Source: Effrenium voratum
Lineage: Eukaryota > Sar > Dinophyceae > Suessiales > Symbiodiniaceae
Reading direction: 5' to 3'
Length of the DNA: 64,000 bases
NCBI GenBank assembly: GCA_963377175.1
Contig: CAUJNA010003827.1
Location: forward strand, 613,900-677,899
The notes below the pieces were generated by a model. It was given only the letters and a program-made list of their open reading frames with translations. It was not told where the DNA came from and ran no database searches. This document shows, one piece after another, positions 21,151 to 30,505 of the stretch; the first letter of the stretch is position 1, and every line of letters begins with the position of its first letter. A program made the translations under genes and the position numbers.

Positions 21151-21283
21151 TGCTGCACTCGAACATGTCTCAATCCCAAGGCCATGCTCACAGGCTATGC
21201 CTTAAACTATGCCTTAAAAAAGAAGCACATCAAGGGTCCGCTGAGCGCGGCTGCCGCTTGTGCTTCCGCCGCCCAAGCCCTGG

Positions 21284-21754
21284 TCAGCGACGAGGGCACG
21301 TTAAGGGCCTTTGGCCGAGAGCCACGCTCACGGCGTGGCGGAAGTCGGACTCCTGCTCTATACCAACAGCCTCCATGCCCATGCATGCCGAGATCACATG
21401 CTTCGCCACTGCAAGTCCATCTGCGGTGAGAAGCGAGCACTGACGAAGTTGCTTCTGGGCCGACATTCCCGGCAACATCAAGCAGTCCCAGCAAGGCTCG
21501 CAGAGGCCGAGCTTTTCGTATTCGATCCTTCCAGGCTCGGTCTGCCACAATCGCTCGGTAGAGCCGCAGCCTGCGCAGTGTCTCTCCCGGACAGCTTCCG
21601 CCGTGCCGAGGCAGTCCTTGAGCTTATCCTGGTACATGCCGAGCAGAGGCTGCTTCAGCCAGAAAGCGGGCATCCGGGCAGTCTGGGTCTGTTGCCTAAT
21701 GGAAACTGACTTTGTGCTGAGAGTGTAGCAAGCAGCACAGATACCATGACTCAT
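21284..21754 (-). CDS. Small Cys-rich protein, possible zinc-binding domain
   Basis: A 156-codon frame from an ATG at 21,754 (MSHGICAACYTL). It has CAAC near the N-terminus, then RHCAGCGSTERLWQTEPG and GLCEPCWDC. The CxxC pairs separated by about 25 residues and the Trp look like a zinc-ribbon or a GATA/transposase-type finger. I do not recognise the family. It is flanked by the 190-bp repeats and has a recurrent motif about 460 bp upstream. Being short, it could be an exon of a larger gene. Confidence 0.45.
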   Translation of the reverse strand: MSHGICAACYTLSTKSVSIRQQTQTARMPAFWLKQPLLGMYQDKLKDCLGTAEAVRERHCAGCGSTERLWQTEPGRIEYEKLGLCEPCWDCLMLPGMSAQKQLRQCSLLTADGLAVAKHVISACMGMEAVGIEQESDFRHAVSVALGQRPLTCPRR

Positions 21755-22215
21755 TGAGACGCCTTTCCGTGCTACAGGAATTCAATGCTTTTCGGCATGT
21801 CTACGCAGCAGACATGACCAACATGCACGCCCTCAATCACTGCGCAACGCTGCACTCTGAGATGCGCGCCGCCGCTCCATCCACCTGAGACTTTTCACGC
21901 AAGACTGCCTAGCAAGACCCAGGTGTAGCATGACTGACTGAGATGCATGTCCGTGCGGGTGGCGGCACGTGCTGACTCGATTGCTTCTCGGCATGTCTAC
22001 TGAGCAGACAACCAAGGCGCACGCCCTCAACATGCGCTACACTCTGAGGCGCGTGCCGCCGCTTCATCCGCCTGACAGCTTTCGCGCATGACTGCCTAGC
22101 AAGACTCAGCGATAGCGGTCACCCGGCGCACTTGCAGAAACAACTAAGAAAGATCAAGCTGCAACGACCGGCTCCCGAGAGGAGCTTCTTTTGTTTTTCG
22201 AAAGCTTCTGCTCAT

Positions 22216-22253
22216 GCGACAGCGCTTCGGAAACATCCGCCCGCGCCGTCGCT
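22216..22253 (-). promoter_or_regulatory. Recurrent element motif, copy 3
   Basis: On the plus strand GCGACAGCGCTTCGGAAACA then TCCGCCCGCGCCGTCGCT. It lies upstream (minus sense) of the Cys-rich gene and just after the 314-codon gene. Confidence 0.5.
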
Positions 22254-22362
22254 TCTGTGCTAGACACGTCTCACTCCCAAGGCCGCGCCCCAATCATGTT
22301 GGACACTTTTCGGGCGTGTTGCTCGAGGGCCTCGGCCTGCATCTTGGCCCCCTCCCGCGCGG

Positions 22363-23307
22363 TCACAGGCCGTGCCTACAGAGAAAAGCATCCAGCTCGT
22401 CGTCGAGGACTGCACTGTTCGGCTTACTTACAGCCCATTCTCGGGCACTTTTGCCCGCGGACTTGCAAGCAACATTGAAGTCAGACTGGCTGGCCAAAAA
22501 TTCTAGGCACGTAAGACATCGAGCGTGCGCCGCGTAGAGGAACAGGTACTCCCGCTTTCTCGCCTCGCTGACGCCTGCGTGCCTCTTAGAGAACTTCGGG
22601 CAGTGCGCGTTCTCAGGACACGGAGACGCGGCCCGCTTCCGTGACGGCCGGCAGGAGCTCCGGCTATCCGACGCGTACGCGCCGGCCACAGCATCTCCAG
22701 ACCATTGGCTGGGCCCGTCAGCAGCGTCAAGATCCTCGGCGGCCCCTAGCATGTCGCGCCAGGCAAGGAAGAGGCGATGTCTTTCCAGCAAAGCCCCCCA
22801 CCCAGCCACGGCCTCTCTACTTGGCGTCTGCCACACGCTCGTCTCGGGCGCGGAGCAGAGCTCGTGCATGCAGCTCAGACGGTCCTCGCAAACGGCAGCC
22901 ACCGTGCGCAGACGCACGCTGCGAGGGGAGTGCTGCGTTAGTTCGAGGTCCTCCATGTAGTCCACGAAGTGCTCGCGAGCAACCGCGAGCTCCTCCGCCA
23001 AGTCTTGTCGTGGCGGCGCTGAGTCCGTGGGTGATCGCGACCGAGGGCGGGGGCGGCTAGCTGCAGGAAAGCCGCGCCACTTGAGGAACATGCCACAGCG
23101 GCGTCGAAGATCGTCACCGTCAGGGCCCCCTGTAGCCCGCGCGACGCGCTCACGCACCGCCTGTCTGACAGACTCGGTATCTACGCTCAAAGGATCATCA
23201 AAGTGCATATCCAGCCGAGTCAGGAAGTCCCGAAAGTACTTGAAGGCTATGAAGTCCAGCAGCGGTTGCGCCATGAGCGCAATGGCAAGTGCCTCCTTAC
23301 GCACCAC
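22363..23307 (-). CDS. Unknown protein sharing the C-terminal domain of the J-protein
   Basis: A 314-codon frame. The N-terminal 200 residues, which start IALMAQPLLDFIAFKYFRDF and have a basic, Ser/Pro-rich stretch, match nothing I know. The last 85 residues (22,363-22,620) have CPENAHCPKFSKRH, then EYLFLYAAHARCLTCLEF, then a W and an acidic LDDELDAFL end. The same domain ends the J-protein at 43,709-43,960 (EYLFLYAAEDRCLTCLRF, W, LDDDLVDFF). No ATG is in frame before the second exon-like start, so an upstream exon is likely; the frame opens at about 23,345. The function is unknown. The shared domain suggests a common partner or zinc-dependent fold. Confidence 0.6.
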   Translation of the reverse strand: MVRKEALAIALMAQPLLDFIAFKYFRDFLTRLDMHFDDPLSVDTESVRQAVRERVARATGGPDGDDLRRRCGMFLKWRGFPAASRPRPRSRSPTDSAPPRQDLAEELAVAREHFVDYMEDLELTQHSPRSVRLRTVAAVCEDRLSCMHELCSAPETSVWQTPSREAVAGWGALLERHRLFLAWRDMLGAAEDLDAADGPSQWSGDAVAGAYASDSRSSCRPSRKRAASPCPENAHCPKFSKRHAGVSEARKREYLFLYAAHARCLTCLEFLASQSDFNVACKSAGKSAREWAVSKPNSAVLDDELDAFLCRHGL

Positions 23308-23369
23308 TGTCAGCCCCAGCGGCTCTCTGGCGAGCGCAGCTCAGACAAGTGAAGGCCCGGCAAAGAAGT

Positions 23370-24070
23370 AAAGTGACATCGAGGGGGCAGTGACAGCATG
23401 AGTGCACAGCATTACTGAGCTCTAGCAAGCAACCAAGCCTCAGCCTTCTGGGTCTCCTAGAATGGGTTGAGCCTCAGTCGCACAGCGACATCTGCTTCTG
23501 GGCCATGCTGAGCGCTAGCGCCCTCGAGTTGACACAAATCTGAGGTGCAAACGCAGGTCGACCATTCGCCTCCGCAGCCCTTGCCACGAAGCCCTAAGTG
23601 AGACCAGCCTGAAAGGAAGCCAAAGCCAAAGCTATTTAGATGTGTGTGCGTGGGTGTTTGTGTGTATGTGTGGCTCGGCGCTCTCTGGCTTGACTAAGGC
23701 TTGGCGCAGTATGACAAAGCTGTGATGCGGCCTAGGTCTCGCTATCCAGTCTGCGTGGCTCCTGCCGTTCGTGCGCGAGCAGACATGGGCGCAAGCAGTC
23801 AAGTGCAATCGAGGGGGCCATGACAGCATGAAAGCACAGCGTGACAAAGCTGTAGCAAGCGATCAGGCCTGGCTCTCCTGGGTCGCCGGGCCTAAGTCGC
23901 ACAGCAAATCGCGCTCGCGCTGACAGCCTGAGGCGCGCAAGCAGCGCGTGCGCAACTGCTTTCGCGAGAGCGCTGCCTATGTCTGTGCCGCGCAGGGGCG
24001 GACTGGCTCGCGCGTCGGAAACGCCCGCCAGCACAAGCCAGTCCATCCCAACTCCGTGCTGCCATCGCGA
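23370..24070 (-). repeat. Spacer with duplicated segment
   Basis: GTGACAGCATGAGTGCACAG (23,393) and CATGACAGCATGAAAGCACA (23,819) begin diverged copies of a roughly 110-bp stretch that ends AAGTCGCACAGC or CAGTCGCACAGC. A TGTGTGTG-rich tract lies at 23,640-23,670. No gene is seen. Confidence 0.6.
24010..24032 (-). promoter_or_regulatory. Recurrent element motif, copy 4
   Basis: On the minus strand GCTGGCGGGCGTTTCCGACG. It lies between the 437-codon gene and the 314-codon gene. Confidence 0.5.
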
Positions 24071-24071
24071 G

Positions 24072-25385
24072 TCATCGCGAAGCCGCAGAGGCAGGGTCGG
24101 CAAGTCTTCTCAAGGCAATGTAGCTGGAGACCCACATCCATCTCACGGAGGTCGCAGCCACCACAGCGCCCGCCAAAGACTCCATCTCTGCGTCAGAGAG
24201 CTGCACGCCATAGAACCGAAGCTGGTGCGAAAAGTGGTTCTGCCGCTCCTCAGTGGTGGAGTGTTGGCCAAGCTGACAAAAATGCGGACGCATCCACGCC
24301 AACATTGCCAGGAACACGTCTATGATGAACTCCGAGCGAAGGCCGTAGCAGTCCGGCTCTGAACGGAACCAGTCCGCGCGCATGAGCTCGCAAAGCTTCA
24401 TGCCGCGGCGCCCCCCTGCAAACTTGAAGGCGCCATCGTAGCCTTTCTGCCACATAGGATTCGCGCCTGCTTGGGTCGACGCGAGCTCGTTCTCCTGCGC
24501 ACTCCAGCAAAGGCGATCCAGTGGCAAGAGGTTGTGCAGCGTCCGCAGCATGTCCTGCGACGGAGCAATCTGTGCGAAACAACCATGAACGCCGAAGAAT
24601 CCCCTACACACCAAGCTGCATGCGCAGTCCTGAACCACCTTGAGCACGAATGGTGGGGCATCTTCGTATCCACGTCGACCCTTGCGCTTCCGCTCATCCG
24701 ACTTGCGCGCCTGGTATGGCAGCGCGCCATCTATTTCTCTTTGCTCTCTGGTGACCGCTTCGGGCTGCAGCCGCTCGCTCGGGGACTGAAAAAATCCCGC
24801 TTGATCTGGACGAACAGTAAACTCTTCCTGGAGGCGCCCCAGGGACTCGTCCATCTCCTTCGTGGACCAAGTCGCCAAGCAAGTGCGGGCGCAGTAGGAC
24901 TGCACGTAGTGCTGGCAAGTCGCCGGCCAAGCAGCGTCAGCCAGTGACACCCAGACTGACACAGCGAGCTTGCCTTCCACGTGGCACACCTCCCGCGCAT
25001 GAATCGCCGCTGCAGTTGGCGCTGCGTCTTCCTGGGCGTGGTCCTGGCAAAACAAATCATTGGAGTCCTGCACCTCGCTGCAGAACGACAAGAACTCCAA
25101 CGGCGCAGCGAGCCACTTGACACGAAGTCGGTTTGGCTTTGGGCACTGCTCAACTTGCGCCAGGCCCCTCATCACTGTCTCCTTGACTCGAAGCTTGACA
25201 GCCAGTAGTGGGCTTCGTGCCAAGAGTTTTTGGCAGAAGGTCTCGCCCCATGTATTCATGCGGCGAGGGGGACGGGGCGCTGTGGGAGCTTCAACTGTCG
25301 CGGGTGGTCGCGAAGGTGCCGAAGATGGACTAGGTCGGTAGGCTGCCACAAGGGCGTCGAAGCGGGTCTGCAGCTCCCGCATCAC
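24072..25385 (-). CDS. Unknown 437-codon protein, possibly continuing the kinase-like gene
   Basis: The frame begins VMRELQTRFDALVAAYRPSP, followed by a Pro/Ala-rich linker. The rest has scattered Cys and Trp, such as CEDAPPFVLKVVQDCAC-like and SLVCRGFFGVHGCF stretches, and a C-terminal segment (SEFIIDVFLAMLAWMRPHF). No family is recognised. Upstream the same frame reads QQQALAV and stops only about 40 bp further up, next to a CCCCAG acceptor-like site at about 25,425. The kinase-like frame ends within 60 bp of it, so the two may be exons of one gene. It has no obvious repeats or membrane segments. Confidence 0.5.
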   Translation of the reverse strand: MMRELQTRFDALVAAYRPSPSSAPSRPPATVEAPTAPRPPRRMNTWGETFCQKLLARSPLLAVKLRVKETVMRGLAQVEQCPKPNRLRVKWLAAPLEFLSFCSEVQDSNDLFCQDHAQEDAAPTAAAIHAREVCHVEGKLAVSVWVSLADAAWPATCQHYVQSYCARTCLATWSTKEMDESLGRLQEEFTVRPDQAGFFQSPSERLQPEAVTREQREIDGALPYQARKSDERKRKGRRGYEDAPPFVLKVVQDCACSLVCRGFFGVHGCFAQIAPSQDMLRTLHNLLPLDRLCWSAQENELASTQAGANPMWQKGYDGAFKFAGGRRGMKLCELMRADWFRSEPDCYGLRSEFIIDVFLAMLAWMRPHFCQLGQHSTTEERQNHFSHQLRFYGVQLSDAEMESLAGAVVAATSVRWMWVSSYIALRRLADPASAASR

Positions 25386-25425
25386 GGCAAGAGCTTGCTG
25401 CTGACTGAGCCTGGGGACATGGTCT

Positions 25426-26523
25426 CAACAGTTCAAATGAGCAACCTGGTGCGCGACACGACAGCTTCAAATTATAGACAAGGAACTTGGTCGTCCACTT
25501 CAGCTCAGACTCGTTGGAAAACACCGCGCTGAAGATCTGAACGACTTCTTGCAGTGGCACCCTCCAGCTTTGGTCCACGTGAGCCGCGTAGCTACTGCGC
25601 GGATCCAGCAGCGCTGACAAGTGGGTCACGGACCGGAGCATGACCTTGCACAAGTTTGAGCCCTCCGGCTGGTTGGCGTGGTGAATCGACGACTTCTGAA
25701 AAGGGTCAATGTCGATGAGGACCCAGCGGTCATCCGGGCACACGGACCCAAGCGAGGAAGCTTCGGAAAAGTCCGCTCGCCTCTCCGCTTGAGCGCCGAT
25801 AGCCCATGCCTCCGACAGTCGAGTGCCAAAGTTGTCCAGCTTCGCGTCCCACGGCGTGAAGCCCCGCAGAAACGACTCCAAAACAGTACGAGCCAATCCC
25901 AGCTGCATCTTCAAGTGAAGTCGAAGCAGCGTGGAAGTGCAGGCTTGCATCCACTGCTGGCGGGCCACGGTCTCACTGACCTCGCACGCGCGCTCGGCGA
26001 TGGTGACAGAACCAACGTCTGTTGCCGGCGTGCGTGCGGAGCCTCGAAGAGTACGCGACCAGTCGCCGTCCAAGAAAACTCCCCCAAAGTAGGCGACCAT
26101 GAGGTCATGGCAGGTAGAGGCTTGGTCGAACACCTCTGGCTCCTTCAAGCAGTGATGCGGCCAGCTTTGCTTGGCCGCGCCAACCTTGAAGGTGAACTTG
26201 AGAGCCAGGGGATACTTCTTGCACACCATAACCCTCTTGAAGGCGCCCTCGCCAACAAAGCAGACCTCATCCTCCAGAGCAATGCGGCCAGTGCTCGAGG
26301 CAAAAGTCATCTTGACTACGCCAGACAGGGGCATGCGGTTCTGGGTGGACTCCTTCTCCCGCACCTCCATCTCGAAGCTCTCGAGTTTCTTAGAGATCAA
26401 ACGGGAGAGCACCTCCATTTTGTGAAGCTGAAAAGGAGGAGGAAGCAGATCCACAAACAAAACAAAGCAAAATAGCTTGAGCAAAAAAACAACCTGGTCA
26501 TAGACGCACTTCCCCAGCTTCAT
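25426..26523 (-). CDS. Protein-kinase-like protein
   Basis: The gene starts at an ATG at 26,523 (MKLGKCVYDQ). A GT-AG intron of about 76 nt follows, then LHKMEVLSRLISKKLESFEM. The kinase-like core shows a glycine loop, VGEGAFKRV (26,230-26,253), a strand with a candidate ATP Lys (YPLALKFTFKV), a catalytic-loop match GFTPWDAKLDNFG (25,825-25,863, D.K..N) and IDIDPF (25,697-25,722), where DFG would be. HRD is replaced by PWD and DFG by DID, so it is an atypical kinase or pseudokinase. It lies upstream of the 437-codon gene and may be spliced to it. Kinases are not normal Helitron cargo. The assignment rests on the spacing and order of these motifs. Confidence 0.65.
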
Positions 26524-26910
26524 GCGGCCATCTCTACCCCTCCAAGCCTAGCGCGCAATATGTGACAGGGATGCCACACTTGAGTCAAAGCGAGACACCT
26601 CCCGTGCTTGCGACCATCGCAGAATGCAGGGCCGGAGCATCTAAGGCCCGCGCGTGGACATAGCAGAGGCCGCGGCTCCTGACACGACTCAGCGAGCGTG
26701 CGGCATAAGGTGGCTGGCGACGCGTGGCCCAGGACCGGAGTGTCTGAGGCCAACGCGTGGACAGGGCAGAGGCCGCAGCTCCTGACACGCTCTGCAGCGG
26801 ACATGCGGCACAAGGTAACCACTGCGGCTTGCCTGACTTCTGCTGATCACCGGCACTTTTCAGCTCGCGCGCTACGCGATGCGCTTCAAAAATGCACCGC
26901 CGACTTGGTC

Positions 26911-26932
26911 GCTCCGGAAACATCCGCTGGCG
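26911..26932 (-). promoter_or_regulatory. Recurrent element motif, copy 5
   Basis: On the minus strand CGCCAGCGGATGTTTCCGGA, about 390 bp upstream of the kinase-like start. Confidence 0.5.
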
Positions 26933-28819
26933 ACCAAGCCGGTGGGAGAGCAAACGCGCCTGCGAGCTACATGGCTTGCTGGCAGTCAGCGGCCAGTGCA
27001 TATAGGAGCTCGCCGGTGGAGTCGAAAGCTTCTCTTTCCAAGTGGGAGTAGAAGCGGAAATAGCCCTCGCCAATGTTCTGCAGCTGGTCGTTGACCTTGC
27101 GCGCTTGCTCGCTCGAAACAACGATCGCGCGCCATGCTCGAGACCTTCTACCCTAAAAAAAAAGCTATGCAGTCCAGAGGCGAAGTAATGGCACACGCCA
27201 AGACTCGTGAAGGAGATCTCGTGGATGCGCGCCTGCTTCGGGTCAGCGTCCGGCTCCAAGTCGCTCTGCTGGCACCGCAGCAAAGCCTCATTGCGCAAGG
27301 TTACGAATTAGCTAGGCGAGAAGTGGGCACGCGCAAAAGAACGATGTGCCGCGCGCGCGCCGCGTGGCCTCCACGGGCGTCGGCTTGAGCCCCCATCTGC
27401 CGCCCCAGTGAGGCATCACCTTCTCCCCGCTCACGAAGATCTTGTCGGCATCCTCCGGAGTAAGCCCAACCCACAGAGTGAGGCCGGAGTACGCGGGCTG
27501 CTTCGAGGCGTCCGACATGGCTGAGCAAGCTGGGCAAAAAAACTCGTGCTTTCCACTCAGAAGCTTCGAAGCATGTCCAAATGACGTGCGCATGCCCAAC
27601 CATGCACGCCCAGCACGTCAAGAAACAAATGCCGCCCAGACCCCCCGCCTTTCGAGTCCACGACCTCACGGGACCAATGCACAGAACCCAGAGCACGGGA
27701 AATGCTCTGCAGGTAACTACATGTCTAAGAGACTCAAAGCTGAATGGTCCACTCTCAGCAGCCGCCTAAGGCCCCCGCGTGGATACGTGAGAGCCCAAGG
27801 TCCTGACATGTCCTGACCTTTGTGACAACAGCGTGTCTTGGCCAGCATGGCGCAAGCAACAGGTAACTTACTCTATAAAACAAAAACTGCGAGGTGCCCT
27901 CTGAGGCGTCCGACGTGGCTGAGCAAGTCAAGAAACACATGGCACCGAGATCCCTGCTTTTCGAGTCTGCGACCTCAAGGGTCCCATGCAGAGAACCAGA
28001 GCGCAGGAAATGCTCTGCAGCTAGGTCCTGATATTTGTGACAACAGCGTGTCTTCGCCAGCATGGCGCAAGCAACAAGTAACTTACTCTATATGCCCAAG
28101 GAAAAGCTGCAAGGTGCCCTCTGAGGTGTCCGACATGGCTGAGCGCCCCACGCGCAGAACCAGAGCACGGGAAATGTTCTGCAGCTAACTACATGCGTGA
28201 AAGACACACAAAGCTGAATGGTGCACTCTCAGCAACTGTCTAAGGCCCGCGCGTGGATACGTGAGAGCCCACAGCAGCGTGTCTTCGCCAGCACGGCGCG
28301 GATAACAAGTAACTTACTTTATATGCCCAAGGAAAAAACTGCAAGGCGCCCTCTGAGGTGTCCGACGTGCCTTGAGCAAGCTGGGAAAAACTCGGGCTTT
28401 CGAGCCAAGAGGTTCGAAGCGCTTCCAAATGACGTGCGTGCGCATACCCAGCCACGCACGCCCAGCAAGTCAAGAAACAAGCGGCGCCGAGACCCCTGCT
28501 TTTCGAGTCTGCGAGCTCGCGTGTCCCACACAGAGAACCAGAGCATAGGAAATGCTCTGCTCTTAACTCGATGCGGAAAAGACCTGAAGGCGAAAACTGT
28601 CTAAGCTCCGCGCTTGGATAGGTGAGTGCCCAAGGTCCTGAAATTTCTGACAGCAGCGCGTCTTGAGCAGCATGGCGCAAGTGACAGGTAACTAACTGCA
28701 TATGCCCAAGGGAAAAGGCGCCCTCTGAGCAAGCGCCCAAGGCTCGCGCGCCAGCAGGTCAGAGCCCCGGCGCAAAGCATGCCCGGGCGCAAAGCGTTTG
28801 TAGCAGCATTGCGACAAAG

Positions 28820-30040
28820 CAAGACGAAAACATAAAACAGCCATAAATAACATGTGCCACATGTCCAGGTGCTTGAGAGCCCCGCCGCGCGTCAAGCCGG
28901 AAAATAGGTACTGCTCTGCAGCTAGCTCTACTCGGCAAAGGGCGAGAATAGCAGCGAGATGAGTGCATCAACTGTGCTTCGGATTGCTCCGCGCTAGCTT
29001 GAGCCAACCACCAGGCGCGTGGCGCGGAAGGCGAGGCGGGGGAGAACCAACACCTGAGGCACCGTGGAGACACCACCACCACCTGGGCGAAGCGAAACTG
29101 GAGCGAAGCTCCTGGACATGCAGGCAACTTACATAGCGAGGTCTCAACGCAAATGCAGAAGTGTGGCACGGAGGTTGTTCAATCTGCTGATGTTGTCCGG
29201 CTTCACTCGGCTTCCCTTGGCTTCCCTCGGCTTCACTCAAGTGCAACAGCGCTCAATGAGCACACATGCTCAAGCATGTCACGTAGGTTGTTCAATCTGC
29301 TGATGTTGTCCGGCTTCACTCGGCTTCCCTCGGCTTCACTCAAGTGCAACAGCGTGCAATGAGCACAAAAGCTCAAGCATGTCATGTAGGTTGTTCAATC
29401 TGCTGACGTTGTCCGGCTTCACTCGGCTTCCCTTGGCTTCCCTTGGCTTCACTCAAGTGCAACAGCGTGCAGGCAACACAACTGCTCAAGCTGCTGATGC
29501 GAGTTGTTCAGTCTGCTGATGTTGTCCGGCTTCACTCGGCTTCCCTCGAAGAGCAAAACATGGAGACAGCGCAAGCGCTCAATCTGCTGATGTCGTCTGG
29601 CAGCAGCGAGGCAGATCGCGAAACGCGTGTTGCAAGATGTGGCGGCTGCGTGCTGCGCGCGAAGCTGTGCGTGGCGCGGTGCGTGACGCTGCGCGCGATG
29701 CTGCGCATGATGCGCCACGTGCTGCTGCGCGTGAGACTGTGCGTGGTGTTCGCCAGTGCTGGCGGTGTCGTTCGTGTGCGTTTGTGGCGCTGGCTGCTGG
29801 CTCTGCCGGAGTTGTGCGCCCGCATACAAGCAAAAGCCCAGACCGCTCGCGACTCACTCGCATTGTTCTTGCTCGTCGCATGCGCCCGCTCGTTGCGCTC
29901 AGCAACAAGCCGGGCATCACTACCTGAGCTACTCATGAGCTATGCTACCCGGAGGACTCACAAAGAATCACGCGTGCCGCCGCGGAGACTGGAAGTGCCA
30001 AGGTCGTCCTTGAAGTCGCCGGAATCCGACCACCAAGATG
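28820..30040 (-). repeat. Subterminal block, copy 2
   Basis: This is a direct, diverged copy of about 16,290-17,430, located 3' of RepHel. It contains the same CCAGGTGCTTGAGAGCCCCG start, four or more TTCAATCTGCTGATGTTGTC units (29,175-29,535) and the GCGTGACGCTGCGCGCGATG part. Confidence 0.75.
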
Positions 30041-30080
30041 CTCGTCCTCCCACGTCTATGTCGCGCCAGACTGGGATCGC

Positions 30081-30108
30081 TCGCGCGTCGGAAACATCCG
30101 CCAGCGCG
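30081..30108 (-). promoter_or_regulatory. Recurrent element motif, copy 6
   Basis: On the minus strand GCTGGCGGATGTTTCCGACG then CGCGAG, inside the lower 314-bp repeat. Confidence 0.5.
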
Positions 30109-30394
30109 AGCCAACCCAGATGACACGACTATAGCTGTCTGCAGTGCTGAGCCATCTTGATGACGAACGGTGTGGCAGCCCAGGCTGCGTGTCACGCACG
30201 AAGCTTTTGCCGGACTCGCCGCTCAAAAGCGCCAGAGGGGAAGAGATCGGACACGAACTCGCCCGGAGGACTCACAAAGAATCACGCGTGCCGCCGCGGA
30301 GACTGGAAGTGCCATGGTCGTCCTTGAAGTCGCCGGAATCCGACCACCAAGATGCTCGTCCTCCCACGTCTATGTCGCGCCAGACTGGGATCGC

Positions 30395-30422
30395 TCGCGC
30401 GTCGGAAACATCCGCCAGCGCG
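30395..30422 (-). promoter_or_regulatory. Recurrent element motif, copy 7
   Basis: Identical to the copy at 30,081, 314 bp away, just 3' of the RepHel stop. Confidence 0.5.
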
Positions 30423-30505
30423 AGCCAACCCAGATGACACGACTATAGCTGTCTGCAGTGCTGAGCCATCTTGATGACGAACGGTGTGGTAGCCCAGGCT
30501 GCGTG

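Larger units (their letters stand above)
20700..22120 (-). repeat. About 190-bp dispersed direct repeats around the Cys-rich gene
   Basis: CACGCCCTCAACCACTGCGC and variants, followed by CTCTGAGG, then GCCGCCGCTCCATCC, then ACTGCCTA.CAAGACCCAG, occur at about 20,711-20,860, 20,910-21,010, 21,820-21,960 and 22,015-22,110. They bracket the 156-codon gene on both sides. Confidence 0.8.
26524..30500 (-). repeat. Repeat-rich 4-kb spacer between RepHel and cargo genes
   Basis: No gene is supported. It contains a roughly 105-bp duplication at 26,640-26,810 (GCAGAGGCCGCGGCTCCTGA / GCAGAGGCCGCAGCTCCTGA). Degenerate repeats of about 220 bp follow at 27,500-28,730, recognised by CAGCGTGTCTT..CCAGCATGGCG at 27,829, 28,047, 28,272 and 28,655. 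Then come the second subterminal block and a 314-bp duplication. Confidence 0.75.
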
